A stretch of DNA of 64,000 nt from Lysobacter sp. cf310 (GTDB taxonomy: Bacteria > Pseudomonadota > Gammaproteobacteria > Xanthomonadales > Xanthomonadaceae), in the NCBI RefSeq assembly GCF_900114355.1, contig NZ_FOSS01000001.1, positions 831,386 to 895,385 on the forward strand, written 5' to 3'. The notes beneath the pieces are model-generated. The model did not search any database, was not told where the DNA came from, and was given only the letters and a program-made list of their open reading frames with translations. A program made the position numbers and the translations under genes. Of the stretch, positions 21,251 to 30,100 are shown one piece after another (the first letter of the stretch is position 1; each line of letters begins with the position of its first letter).

Positions 21251-22646
21251 GCGTCGGTTCCTCCCCGTTCGGCGACGCGTCGCTGGCCAGCAGCGCTGTC
21301 ACGATTCGATCCATCGCGCTACCGCGCGAACCTTTCACCAGCGCGCGCACACCCTCGCGCAGCTCCGCCGCGAGCGCCTGTGCCAGCGCCTCGTGACTGT
21401 CGTAATGGGTGGCGCCGTCGCCGAACGCGCGCGCCGCTTCGGCGCTGAGCGTGCCCAGCGCGAACAGACGCTTAAGCCCGGCGCCCTTGGCGCGACGGCC
21501 GGCCTCGGCGTGCATCGCCGCGCCGTCCGGGCCGAGTTCGCGCATGTCGCCCAGCACCAGCCAGCCCTCGCCCGCGCGGCCATGCGCGGTGGCGTCGGCG
21601 AGCGTGTCGATGGCCGCGGCGACCGAGCCCGGATTGGCGTTGTAGCTGTCGTCGATCAGCACCGCGCCGTTGCGCAGGCGATGGGTGACCAGACGCCCGG
21701 ACACCGGACGCGCGGCGTTGAGCCCGGCCGCGGTGATGTCCAGCGCGACCCCGGCGCCCAGCGCCAGCGAGGCCGCGGCGAGCGCATTGCGCACGTTGTG
21801 GCGGCCCGGGATGGCCAGCGCGATCGCGGCCTCGCCCTGCGGCGAGGTCAGCACGAACTGCGAGCCTTCCTCGCCCAGGCGAATGTCGCGCGCGCTCACG
21901 TCGGCGCTCGCGTCCAGGCCGAAGCGGATCAGGCGGCGGCCGTGCGCGCGCTCGGCGAAATACGGCGCGAAGGCGTCGTCGGCGTTGATCACCGCCACGC
22001 CGTCCGGCGGCAGCGAGTCGTAGACGGCGGCCTTGGTGTCGGCGATCGCGAGCAGGCTGCCCATGCGCTCCAAATGCGCGGGCGCGACGTTGTTGACCAG
22101 GGCCACGCGCGCGGGCGCGATCGCGGTCAGGTAGGCGATGTCGCCCGGCGCACCGGTGCCCATCTCGTAGACCGCGTACTGCGCGTCCTCGGGTGCCGCC
22201 AGCACCGCCAACGGCATGCCGATCTCGTTGTTGCGGTTGCCGGGCGTGGCGTAGGCGCGGCCGGCGCGCTCCAGGATCGCGATGGTCAGGTTCTTGACGC
22301 TGGTCTTGCCGCTGCTGCCGGTGATCGCCAGGGTGATCGTGGCGCTGCGCTCGCGCTGCACGGCGGTGGCGAATGCGGCGAGCGCGCGCTCGGTGTCGGC
22401 GACCACCACCTGCGGCAGCGCGACCTCGAGCGGGCGCGAGACCAGCGCGCCGGCCACGCCGGCGGCGGCCGCGGCGGCGACATGGTCGTGGCCGTCGAAA
22501 CGCTCGCCCTTGAGCGCGACGAACAGCGCCTCGCGCGCCTCGGCCAGGGCACGGGTGTCGGTGACCACGGACGCGACCACGGCGTCCTCGCCATGCAGGC
22601 GGCCGGCGGTCATGCGCGCGATCTCGGACAGGCGCAGCGGCTTCAT
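21240..22646 (-). CDS. murF: UDP-MurNAc-tripeptide--D-Ala-D-Ala ligase MurF
   Basis: Adds the D-Ala-D-Ala dipeptide made by Ddl. The 468 residues show the MurF N-terminal domain (SVVTDTRAL), the ATP loop [12 protein letters not shown], the [10 protein letters not shown] motif typical of Mur[14 protein letters not shown], and the C-terminal [11 protein letters not shown]. The ATG at 22646 overlaps the murE stop (ATGA). The 3' end overlaps mraY by 11 bases. Confidence 0.98.
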   Translation of the reverse strand: MKPLRLSEIARMTAGRLHGEDAVVASVVTDTRALAEAREALFVALKGERFDGHDHVAAAAAAGVAGALVSRPLEVALPQVVVADTERALAAFATAVQRERSATITLAITGSSGKTSVKNLTIAILERAGRAYATPGNRNNEIGMPLAVLAAPEDAQYAVYEMGTGAPGDIAYLTAIAPARVALVNNVAPAHLERMGSLLAIADTKAAVYDSLPPDGVAVINADDAFAPYFAERAHGRRLIRFGLDASADVSARDIRLGEEGSQFVLTSPQGEAAIALAIPGRHNVRNALAAASLALGAGVALDITAAGLNAARPVSGRLVTHRLRNGAVLIDDSYNANPGSVAAAIDTLADATAHGRAGEGWLVLGDMRELGPDGAAMHAEAGRRAKGAGLKRLFALGTLSAEAARAFGDGATHYDSHEALAQALAAELREGVRALVKGSRGSAMDRIVTALLASDASPNGEEPTHAA

Positions 22647-24121
22647 GCCCGCACCTCCAGCGCCGCGCGCGCGACGTCGGTGTCGTCGAAGGGGTGCTTC
22701 ACGCCGTCGATTTCCTGATAAGGCTCGTGGCCCTTGCCGGCCACCAGCACGATGTCGTCGGCGCCGGCAGCGGCTATCGCGCGGGCGATCGCGGCGGCGC
22801 GGTCGCGCAGCACGATCGCGCGTTCGGGATGGGCGAAGCCGGCGACGATGTCGGCGACGATGGCGTCGCCGCTCTCGCCGCGCGGGTTGTCGTCGGTAAC
22901 CACGACCGTGTCCGCGCGCGCCTCGGCGATCGCGGCCATCTGCGGGCGCTTGCCGCGGTCGCGTTCGCCGCCGCAGCCGAACACGCAGATCAGGCGCGCG
23001 CGCGCGTGGCCGCGCAGCGAGCTCAGGGCCTGATCCAGTGCGTCGGGCGTGTGCGCGTAATCGATCACCACCAGCGGGCGGCCGTCGCCGCCGAGGCGGT
23101 TCATGCGGCCATGGATCGGCTGCAGTTGCGACAGCGTCGCGGCGATCTGCGCGGGCGCATCGCCCAGCGCGTACAGCGCGCCGGCGACCGCCAGCAGGTT
23201 GTCGACGTTGAAACGGCCCAGCAGCGGCGAGGCCACCGCGTGCGCCTGGCCGTCGACCACCAGGTCGAAGCCGATGCCGCGATTGTCCAGGCTCAGGCGC
23301 TCGGCGCGCAGCTGCGCGCCCTCGGCGCCGCGCGAGCTCAGGCCGATCGCGCGCACGTCGGCCGACAAGCCGGCGTGCAGCTCGCGCCCGAACGCGTCGT
23401 CGAGATTGATCGCGCCCGCGCGCAAGCCCGGCCACGCGAACAGCCGCGCCTTGGCCGCGCCGTAGCTGGCCATGTCGCCGTGATAATCGAGGTGGTCGCG
23501 GGTCAGGTTGGTGAACACGCCGACATCGAAATGCACGCCGTCGACGCGCCCTTGATCGAGCGCGTGCGAGCTGACCTCCATCGCCACCGCCTGGGCGCCG
23601 GCGTCGTGCATGTCGGCCAGCAGCTCGTGCAGCTGCAGCACCAGCGGAGTGGTGAATCCGGTCGGCACGATCTCGCCGTAGAGCCCGGCGCCGAGCGTGC
23701 CGATGGTGCCGCAACGCAGGCCGCGCAGGTGCCAGGCCTGCGCCAGCAACTGCACGGTCGAGGTTTTGCCGTTGGTGCCGGTCACCCCGACCATGGTCAT
23801 CGCGGCGCTGGCGCGGCCGTGGAATCGGTCGCCCATCTCGCCCAAGCGCGCGCGCAAGCCCGGCACGGCGATGGCGTCGTCGGGCGCCGGCAGGTCTTGC
23901 GGCGCGGGCGGTTCGAACAGGATCGCGCTGGCACCGGCGGCACGCGCCTGGGCGACGAATTTCAGCCCGTGCGCGCCGAAACCGGCGATCGCGACGAAGG
24001 CATCGCCTGCGCGCACCGCGCGGCTGTCCAGGGTGAGCCCGGAGATGCTCAGGCCGGCCGGCACCGCCGCCACGTCGGGCAGCAGTTCGGTCAAGGGCAT
24101 GGCGCGGCGCGCGGCGTTCAT
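22643..24121 (-). CDS. murE: UDP-MurNAc-L-Ala-Glu--meso-DAP ligase MurE
   Basis: Adds the third stem-peptide residue, diaminopimelate in this group. The 492 residues include [17 protein letters not shown], the ATP loop [12 protein letters not shown], the DNPRGE motif ([10 protein letters not shown]) that binds meso-diaminopimelate, and [11 protein letters not shown]. Its substrate in this lineage would come from a MurD-type enzyme encoded elsewhere. ATG at 24121 overlaps the ftsI stop; a second ATG at 24100 is possible. Confidence 0.97.
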   Translation of the reverse strand: MNAARRAMPLTELLPDVAAVPAGLSISGLTLDSRAVRAGDAFVAIAGFGAHGLKFVAQARAAGASAILFEPPAPQDLPAPDDAIAVPGLRARLGEMGDRFHGRASAAMTMVGVTGTNGKTSTVQLLAQAWHLRGLRCGTIGTLGAGLYGEIVPTGFTTPLVLQLHELLADMHDAGAQAVAMEVSSHALDQGRVDGVHFDVGVFTNLTRDHLDYHGDMASYGAAKARLFAWPGLRAGAINLDDAFGRELHAGLSADVRAIGLSSRGAEGAQLRAERLSLDNRGIGFDLVVDGQAHAVASPLLGRFNVDNLLAVAGALYALGDAPAQIAATLSQLQPIHGRMNRLGGDGRPLVVIDYAHTPDALDQALSSLRGHARARLICVFGCGGERDRGKRPQMAAIAEARADTVVVTDDNPRGESGDAIVADIVAGFAHPERAIVLRDRAAAIARAIAAAGADDIVLVAGKGHEPYQEIDGVKHPFDDTDVARAALEVRA

Positions 24122-26082
24122 CGCCCGGCTCCGATCGGCGCCACCGCGCCCGCCGCCACCGGCGGCAGATCGGCGGGCAGTTCTTCGATGTTCTCGCTCA
24201 CGCTGTCGGCGTCGATCGGCAGCACCGGGCCGCTGGGCTTGCCGCCGTTGGCCTTGAGCCGCTTGGCTTCGGCCGCCGACTGCGCCGCCAGCCAGGTGTC
24301 GATGTCGTCGGGCGCCACGTCCATCAGGCGCAGGGCGCCGTCCATGACATTGCGGAACACCGGGCCGGACACCGAGCCGCCGTAATAGCCGCGCATCGAC
24401 GGATCCGGCTCGCTGATGACCACGGTCATGGCGAAACGCGGGCGCTTGACCGGCACCACGCCGGCGAACAGCGAGATGTACTTGTTGGAATAACCGCCGG
24501 TGCCGCTGAACTTGCGCGCGGTGCCGGTCTTGCCGGCGACGTGGTAGCCCAGGATCGCCGCGGCCTTGGCGGTGCCGCCGGGTTCGGTCACGGTCTGCAT
24601 CATGCGCATGATCTCGGCCGAGACCTTCGGATCCATCGCCTGGTGCGGTTCGTTGCGCTGGCCGCGCACGAAGGTCGGCGCGATCAGCTTGCCGCCGTTG
24701 GCCATCGCCGCGTAGGCCATCGCGATCTGCAGGGGCGTCGCCGACAGGCCGTAGCCGTAGGACATGGTCGCCTTGGTGGTGCCGCTCCAGCGGTCCGGCG
24801 GCATCAGCACGCCCGAGGACTCGCCGGGGAAGCCGCTTTCGGGCTTGCTGCCGTAACCGAAGCCCTTCACGAACTGATAGTAGTAGTCGTTCGGCAGCGG
24901 CAGCGCGAGTTTGGCGGCGCCGACGTTGGAACTCTTGGTGATCACGCCGGTGACCGTCAGCACGCCGTAGTTGTGCGTGTCGTTGATGCGGTAACGGCCA
25001 TTGGGCATCGAGCCCGGCCGGGTATCGACGATGGTGTTGGGCGTGACCCGGCCCGCCTGCAGGGCCGCGGCGATGGTGATCGGCTTCATGGTCGAGCCGG
25101 GCTCGACCACGTCGGTGACGGCGCGGTTGCGGTGGGTGTCCGGATTGCCGGACCCCAGCAGATTCGGGTTGTAGGTCGGCAGGTTGGCCATCGCCAGCAC
25201 CTCGCCGGTGTCGACGTCCAGCACCACCGCCGAACCGCTGCTGGCCCCGGTTTCGAGCAGGGCGCGGCGCAGTTCGCGATAGGTCAGGTACTGGATGCGG
25301 CGGTCGATGGTCAGGGTCAGGTCGTGACCAGGCTCGGCCGACTTGACCAGATCGACGTTCTCGATGATGCGGCCGGCGCCGTCGCGGATCACGCGCTTGG
25401 CGCCCGGCTTGCCGCGCAACCAATCGTCGAAGGCCAGCTCCAGCCCTTCCTGGCCGCGGTCGTCGATATTGGTGAAGCCCAGCACATGCGCCATCGCTTC
25501 GCCCTGCGGGTAGAAGCGACGGAACTCGCGCTGCGAGAACACGCCGGGAATCTTGCGCGCGAGGATGCGGTGGGCTTCGTCCGGATTGATCCGGCGCTTG
25601 AGGTACAGGAATTCCTTGCCCGAGCGCTGGCTGAGCTTGCGGGTCAGGTAATCGGTGGGCACGCCCAGCGCCGCCGCCAGCTCGGGCAGACGCGCCGGAT
25701 TCTTCAGCAGTTCCTTGGGATTGCCCCAGATCGACTCGACCGGCGTGGACACCGCCAACGGCTCGCCGTTGCGGTCGGTGATCATGCCGCGCGAGGTCGG
25801 GATCGGAATCTCGCGCAGCGCGCGCGCATCGCCCTGCTGGCGGTAGAAGTCGTTGCCGATCACCTGCAGATAGAACGCGCGCCCGACCAGCGCCATCGCG
25901 CACAGGCCCAGGGCGCCGCCGACGATCAGCAGGCGGTTGCGCAGATCGAAACGCGCGCGCCCGCGCGGCTTGCCGGCGCCGCGATCGGAGGGACCGCGCG
26001 AATACGGGCCCTGGCGCTTGCCGCGCTCGCCGAGCAGACGGTCCAGCGGGCCGCTGCGGTGGTCGTCGCGCCGGCCGCTCAT
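24118..26082 (-). CDS. ftsI: Septal peptidoglycan transpeptidase FtsI (PBP3)
   Basis: Division-specific class B penicillin-binding protein. The 654 residues comprise a basic cytoplasmic tail (1-49), one membrane helix (about 50-68), the pedestal domain with [17 protein letters not shown], and the transpeptidase domain. The active-site motifs are S330-T-M-K, S384-S-N and K518-T-G. A tail of about 80 residues follows. The cytoplasmic tail is longer than in E. coli. ATG at 26082 overlaps the ftsL stop by four bases. Confidence 0.98.
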   Translation of the reverse strand: MSGRRDDHRSGPLDRLLGERGKRQGPYSRGPSDRGAGKPRGRARFDLRNRLLIVGGALGLCAMALVGRAFYLQVIGNDFYRQQGDARALREIPIPTSRGMITDRNGEPLAVSTPVESIWGNPKELLKNPARLPELAAALGVPTDYLTRKLSQRSGKEFLYLKRRINPDEAHRILARKIPGVFSQREFRRFYPQGEAMAHVLGFTNIDDRGQEGLELAFDDWLRGKPGAKRVIRDGAGRIIENVDLVKSAEPGHDLTLTIDRRIQYLTYRELRRALLETGASSGSAVVLDVDTGEVLAMANLPTYNPNLLGSGNPDTHRNRAVTDVVEPGSTMKPITIAAALQAGRVTPNTIVDTRPGSMPNGRYRINDTHNYGVLTVTGVITKSSNVGAAKLALPLPNDYYYQFVKGFGYGSKPESGFPGESSGVLMPPDRWSGTTKATMSYGYGLSATPLQIAMAYAAMANGGKLIAPTFVRGQRNEPHQAMDPKVSAEIMRMMQTVTEPGGTAKAAAILGYHVAGKTGTARKFSGTGGYSNKYISLFAGVVPVKRPRFAMTVVISEPDPSMRGYYGGSVSGPVFRNVMDGALRLMDVAPDDIDTWLAAQSAAEAKRLKANGGKPSGPVLPIDADSVSENIEELPADLPPVAAGAVAPIGAGR

Positions 26083-26345
26083 GGCTTGATCACCACGGTT
26101 TCGACGCCTTCTGGAAACTTCATGCCCAGGCGGTCGCGCGCGACCTGATCGATGCGGTTGCTCTCGGCCCAGGTCGCCTGCTCCAGCTGCAGGCGGCCGA
26201 ATTCGATGTTGAGCTCGTCGCGCTCGCGGTCGAGCTTGTTGATCTGCACGAAGTACTGGCGGTGCTGATGGCGCGCGTAGACCACGGCCAGGGCCGAGGC
26301 CAGGTTGGCCACCACCAGCACGGTCAGGAGTAGGCGCAGGGTCAT
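26079..26345 (-). CDS. ftsL: Cell division protein FtsL
   Basis: Small bitopic divisome protein, 88 residues, partner of FtsB and FtsQ. One membrane helix (about 4-24, [20 protein letters not shown]) is followed by a leucine-zipper-like coiled coil (about 30-65) and a short conserved end ([18 protein letters not shown]). Identification rests on this layout and on its position between rsmH and ftsI, with four-base overlaps on both sides. Confidence 0.95.
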   Translation of the reverse strand: MTLRLLLTVLVVANLASALAVVYARHQHRQYFVQINKLDRERDELNIEFGRLQLEQATWAESNRIDQVARDRLGMKFPEGVETVVIKP

Positions 26346-27283
26346 GCCGCCTCTCCCAGCTTCTCGGCCACGCGCAGCACCGCGCTGCGCGCGCGCGGGT
26401 TGTCGGCGGTCTCGTCGTCCAGCGCCTTCTGGGCGCCGCCTACCGCCAACAAGGTCGGCGTGAACGCCAGCTCGATCGGCATGCGCCGGTTGGCCGGCGG
26501 AGCCTTGCTGTGGCGCAGGATGAACTGCTTGACGATGCGGTCTTCCAGCGAATGGAAGCTGATCACCGCTAACCGGCCGCCGGGCTTGAGCCGCGCCAGC
26601 GCGCCGTCGAGCCCGGCCTCCAGATCGGCCAGCTCGCGGTTGATGTGGATGCGGATGGCCTGGAAGCTGCGCGTGGCCGGATGGATCTTGTCGCCGCCGC
26701 GCGGCACCACCGAGGCGATCAGGTCGGCCAGCTGGGCGGTGCGGGTCAGCGGCTGCTCGCCGCGGCGGGCGACGATGGCGCGCGCGATGCGGCGGCTCTG
26801 GCGCTCTTCGCCGTAGGTCCACAGCACGTCGGCAATCTCGCGGTCGGAGGCCTCGGCCAGCCACTGCGCCGCGCTCTGGCCGCTGTCGGGGTCCATGCGC
26901 ATGTCCAGCGGGCCGTCCTTGCCGAAGCTGAAACCGCGCTCGGCCACGTCCAACTGCGGCGAGGACACGCCCAGGTCCAGCAGCACGCCGTCCAGGCCGG
27001 CCTCGGCCGCGTCCCAATGGGCGAGCTCGGCGAAGCTGCCGCGGAAGATCGCCACGCGCGGATCGGCGCCGAACTCGCGTTCGGCGACCGCGATCGCTTC
27101 GGGATCCTTGTCCATCAGCAGCAGCCGGCCTCCGGCGCCGAGTTGATCGAGTACGCCGCGCGCGTGACCGCCACGGCCGAACGTGCCATCCAGGTACGTC
27201 CCACTCCCGTCGATGCGCAGGCCGTCCAGGACCTGCCGATACATCACGGGGAGGTGGCCGGACCGCGCACCCGGGCGCTCCAT
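26342..27283 (-). CDS. rsmH: 16S rRNA m4C1402 methyltransferase RsmH
   Basis: SAM-dependent enzyme that N4-methylates C1402 in 16S rRNA; its partner RsmI, which methylates the ribose of the same nucleotide, is also in this window (31586-32410). The 313 residues begin [10 protein letters not shown]. They include [13 protein letters not shown], the SAM site [30 protein letters not shown], and the C-terminal [14 protein letters not shown]. It starts 11 bases after the mraZ stop and overlaps ftsL. Confidence 0.97.
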   Translation of the reverse strand: MERPGARSGHLPVMYRQVLDGLRIDGSGTYLDGTFGRGGHARGVLDQLGAGGRLLLMDKDPEAIAVAEREFGADPRVAIFRGSFAELAHWDAAEAGLDGVLLDLGVSSPQLDVAERGFSFGKDGPLDMRMDPDSGQSAAQWLAEASDREIADVLWTYGEERQSRRIARAIVARRGEQPLTRTAQLADLIASVVPRGGDKIHPATRSFQAIRIHINRELADLEAGLDGALARLKPGGRLAVISFHSLEDRIVKQFILRHSKAPPANRRMPIELAFTPTLLAVGGAQKALDDETADNPRARSAVLRVAEKLGEAA

Positions 27284-27294
27284 GCCACCGCCCG

Positions 27295-27741
27295 TCACAG
27301 CTGCAGGTCGAGCAGCTCGTCGCTCAGATCGTCGTCGGTAATGGTCTGACGGATCTGGGCGTGATGCGCCTGCTCGCTCCACAACTCGAATTTGTCGCCC
27401 ATGCCCAGCAGCACGGCCTTCTTCTCTATGCCCACGGCGGCGCGATGGCTGGCCGGCACGGTGATGCGGCCGTTGCCGTCGAGCTCGACGAAGGAGGCCG
27501 CGCCGACCAGCTTGAGCTGGATGTTGCGGTTGACCTTCTTGGCCTTGGGCAGGGCGTTGACCTGGTCGCGCACGCGCTCCCAGATCGCCAGCGGATAGAG
27601 ATAGAGGCTGCCGGCCTCGAACGGGTTGTAGGTGATGACCAGACGGTTGCCGCAATCGCGCGCGACGAGGTCCCGGTAAGCGGTGGGCACCGCTAGCCGG
27701 CCCTTGTCGTCGATCGTGATGGCGGTTTCGCCCTGGAACAT
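27295..27741 (-). CDS. mraZ: Transcriptional regulator MraZ
   Basis: First gene of the dcw cluster; MraZ is a ring-forming AbrB-like DNA-binding protein that represses its own operon in E. coli. The 148 residues hold two MraZ domains, each with a DxxGR motif: DDKGRLAVP (about 11-19) and DGNGRITVP (about 88-96). AAGGTG precedes the ATG at 27741. Candidate binding sites lie in its leader at 27865-27887. Confidence 0.97.
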   Translation of the reverse strand: MFQGETAITIDDKGRLAVPTAYRDLVARDCGNRLVITYNPFEAGSLYLYPLAIWERVRDQVNALPKAKKVNRNIQLKLVGAASFVELDGNGRITVPASHRAAVGIEKKAVLLGMGDKFELWSEQAHHAQIRQTITDDDLSDELLDLQL

Positions 27742-27864
27742 TGCCCACCTTGTGCGGCGCCCCTCTCTACCGGACGGGTCGCCTGGTTAGGTCCGCCTCG
27801 CGACGGATCACCTGCGTACTGGCCGCCAACCGGCGGCCAAGACCTCCGAAAAAACCACAAAAAA

Positions 27865-27887
27865 CCCGGTTTTCCCTCGGATGCCCA
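27865..27887 (-). promoter_or_regulatory. Candidate MraZ boxes
   Basis: Immediately downstream of the -10, the minus strand reads TGGGC, then AGGGA ten bases on, then CGGGT nine bases after that. MraZ of E. coli binds direct TGGGN repeats separated by five bases in the same position. The match is good for the first two and shifted by one base for the third. Confidence 0.45.
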
Positions 27888-27914
27888 CCTTAGCACTGCG
27901 CACAAGGTTGTCAA
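27887..27914 (-). promoter_or_regulatory. Probable sigma-70 promoter of the dcw cluster
   Basis: On the minus strand a perfect TTGACA (-35, 27909-27914) is followed after 16 bases by TAAGGT (-10, 27887-27892), which keeps the key T, A and final T of TATAAT. It would start transcription about 140 bases upstream of mraZ. The surrounding AT-rich context fits a promoter in this GC-rich genome. Confidence 0.6.
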
Positions 27915-28182
27915 CAACTTTTGAGACGGAATTTCGCTAGGCGCATCAATGGCTTGCGGCAATCTTCAGAACTTTATTCAAGACTTATCCACTAACCTTT
28001 GTTTCGTCTCATATTTTGAGATTCTGGCGATTAGTTTGACCGTCGTCGCAGTCCGGAGCCGAATTTGCGCCGTCGTGCTGCGTCGCAGCATTTCGTCTCA
28101 TCAAACGGTGAGCCAGGTAACCGAACGCCGGCTTAACCAAACCGGGCCCACGCTGGCGTTCCGCCCACCCCAGGAACCGCCC
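27915..28182. other. AT-rich intergenic region between mraZ and the lipoprotein gene
   Basis: A 268-base stretch between divergent genes, clearly richer in A and T than its surroundings. It holds three CGTCTCA words, one of them reversed (27923-27929, 28013-28019, 28094-28100 approximately). Two of these share TTTCGTCTCAT. No gene is convincing; it probably carries the promoters of both neighbours. Confidence 0.4.
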
Positions 28183-28761
28183 ATGACCGCCCTGCGACCC
28201 GCGTTGACCGCACTGCTTCTGTGCCTGGGCGCCGCCGCCTGCGCGCCCCGCCAGGCCCCCACCGCCGCCACGCCTACGCCCGCGAACGACGCCGACCGCG
28301 CCGCGCTCGCGCAGTTGCGCGCCGAGCAAGCCCAGGAACAAAAGCACCTGGAAAACTTCGACGATCTGGACTTCAACGTGTACAGCGGCCGCAAGTGGGA
28401 GGAGTTCCACCGCAGCCATGCGGCCAACATCCTGGTCCACTACCCCGACGGCCACACCACCACCGGCCTGGACGCGCACTTGGCCGAACTCAAACCGCAG
28501 TTCGTGTTCGCGCCCGACACCCGCATCAAGGTGCATCCGGTCAAGGTCGCGCAAGGCAACCTGACCGCGGTCATCGGCGTGATGGAAGGCAGCTTCACTC
28601 AGCCGATGCCGATCGCCGGCGGCAAAACCCTCGCCCCCACCGGCAAGGCCTTCAAACTCGACATGGCCACCGTCGGCCGCTGGGAAAACGGCGTGATGGT
28701 CGAAGAGTGGCTGTTCTGGGACAACCAGGCTTTCATGAAGCAGATCGGTTTGGCGAAGTAG
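28183..28761 (+). CDS. SnoaL-like (ester cyclase fold) lipoprotein, function unknown
   Basis: A 192-residue predicted lipoprotein: the signal sequence MTALRPALTALLLCLGAAAC ends in a lipobox-like AAAC. After an alanine/threonine/proline linker, residues about 65-190 resemble the SnoaL/NTF2-like ester cyclase fold. Supporting segments are RKWEEFHRSHAANILVHYPDG, HLAELKPQFVFAPDTRIKVH, VAVIGVMEGSF-type strands and ENGVMVEEWLFWDNQAFMKQIGL. Members of this fold bind small molecules; no catalytic assignment is possible. ATG at 28183 is chosen because the signal sequence starts there and AGGA precedes it. It is divergent from mraZ and appears monocistronic. Confidence 0.75.
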   Translation: MTALRPALTALLLCLGAAACAPRQAPTAATPTPANDADRAALAQLRAEQAQEQKHLENFDDLDFNVYSGRKWEEFHRSHAANILVHYPDGHTTTGLDAHLAELKPQFVFAPDTRIKVHPVKVAQGNLTAVIGVMEGSFTQPMPIAGGKTLAPTGKAFKLDMATVGRWENGVMVEEWLFWDNQAFMKQIGLAK

Positions 28762-28860
28762 TCCGCACGCCGATTTTTTTGCTGCGCATGCGCGAAACAA
28801 AGAGCGCGCGAAACGAGAATTTCGGCGCGAATCCGATGCCCCGCGTGCCCTCACCCCAGC

Positions 28861-28884
28861 CCTCTCCCGTAAACGGGAGAGGGA
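28861..28884. repeat. CTCTCCCG hairpin repeat, copy 2
   Basis: The same 10-base arms as at 5931-5954 (CCCTCTCCCG/CGGGAGAGGG), here around loop TAAA. It lies about 100 bases after the lipoprotein stop, in a 400-base stretch without genes. Confidence 0.7.
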
Positions 28885-28922
28885 GCAAAAGCGCAAGCCA
28901 TACAAAGCACAGATGCCCCCCG

Positions 28923-29162
28923 ACATCGCCACGATGTGAAGAGCCCCCTTAGTAAGGGGGCGCGGCGACAGCCGCGGGGATTGGAAGCACATAGCGGGGC
29001 TCGAACTTGCGCAGCAAGTTTGGGATTTCGTGCGCAGCACGAAATGCCCCCCTTAGTAAGGGGGCGCGGCGACAGCCGCGGGGATTGGAAGCGATAGCCT
29101 GGGGCCCAAAGTTTTCTACGAAAACTTTGGGGCTTTTTTAGACGCCCTCGGCGTCTAAAAAA
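28923..29162. repeat. Modular array: two 45-base repeats and five triloop hairpins
   Basis: Two identical 45-base copies lie at 28944-28988 and 29048-29092 (start CCCCCTTAGTAAGGGGGCGC, end GGGGATTGGAAGC). Each is followed by ATAGC and a G-run, and then by two hairpins separated by two bases. Hairpins, with loop in brackets: 28923-28937 (CCA), 29002-29022 (GCA), 29025-29045 (GCA), 29105-29131 (TAC), 29134-29162 (CTC). Stems are 6 to 13 base pairs long and differ in sequence; all loops have three bases. No gene is seen. The last hairpin directly adjoins the 3' end of the RNase P RNA gene. Confidence 0.75.
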
Positions 29163-29529
<367 letters not shown>

Positions 29530-29625
29530 GCGTATTGTCGCACGTGGGACGCCACGCCGACGCGGCAGGGCTAAATTGGCGAACAGGCACAAAGCGCGCG
29601 CTCAGGTAAGGATCGGTTGGAACCC

Positions 29626-29967
29626 ATGCATAGCGACGACCCGGAAGACCATTACCCGCTGTATCCGCTGGGCATGTTGCGCCGTCACGGCCTGATCGGC
29701 GCCCAGGACCTGGCCCAGCGCCTGCCCGACTGGACCGAGCAACAACTACGCGACGCCTTCTGGCCGGCGTATCGCGCCATCCGCGAAACCGAAACCGAGC
29801 TGGAACGTTCGTCGGGCATCGACGGCGGCGAGCGAGTGCTGGCGCTCAACGGCCAGCCGATCTTCGTTTCCGAGGACAGCTGGAACTTCCAGGTGCTGGC
29901 CGGCCCAGCGCTCATGGATCGATTGGTCGCGGCGCTCGCGCCCTCACGCGCAACGCAAACCGACTAG
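29626..29967 (+). CDS. Small hypothetical protein
   Basis: 113 residues, not recognised. The sequence is acidic and soluble looking: PLYPLGMLRRHGLIGAQDLAQRLPDW suggests a helical N-terminal domain, and ERVLALNGQPIFVSEDSWNFQVLAGPALMDRLVAAL a compact C-terminal part. No membrane segment or signal. Codon use is GC-rich at third positions like its neighbours, supporting a real gene. ATG at 29626 is the simplest start; TTG at 29617 lies closer to AAGGA (29608-29612) and would add three residues. It starts about 100 bases from the 5' end of the divergent rnpB. Confidence 0.65.
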   Translation: MHSDDPEDHYPLYPLGMLRRHGLIGAQDLAQRLPDWTEQQLRDAFWPAYRAIRETETELERSSGIDGGERVLALNGQPIFVSEDSWNFQVLAGPALMDRLVAALAPSRATQTD

Positions 29968-30100
29968 CGGCCCGCGAACGCCAGTCCAAAAGCAGGTCAT
30001 CGGTGCGGCTGCGGCCACACCACCGCCTTCGCGCACAGCCGCCCGCTCAACGGTCCACGCTTCGGCACTTCTGCCTGCCCCGCCCTGTCGCAAACGCGAT

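Noticed and set aside
27949-28182. A longer N-terminal extension of the SnoaL-like lipoprotein
   Set aside because: The lipoprotein signal starts at 28183 and the extension has no coding character in an AT-rich spacer.
28009-29040. A 343-codon minus-strand frame covering the lipoprotein gene and repeats
   Set aside because: It is antisense to a gene with a clear signal peptide and passes through non-coding repeats.
28944-29092. CRISPR-like reading of the two 45-base repeats
   Set aside because: Only two copies, the spacer is itself two hairpins, and no cas gene is nearby.
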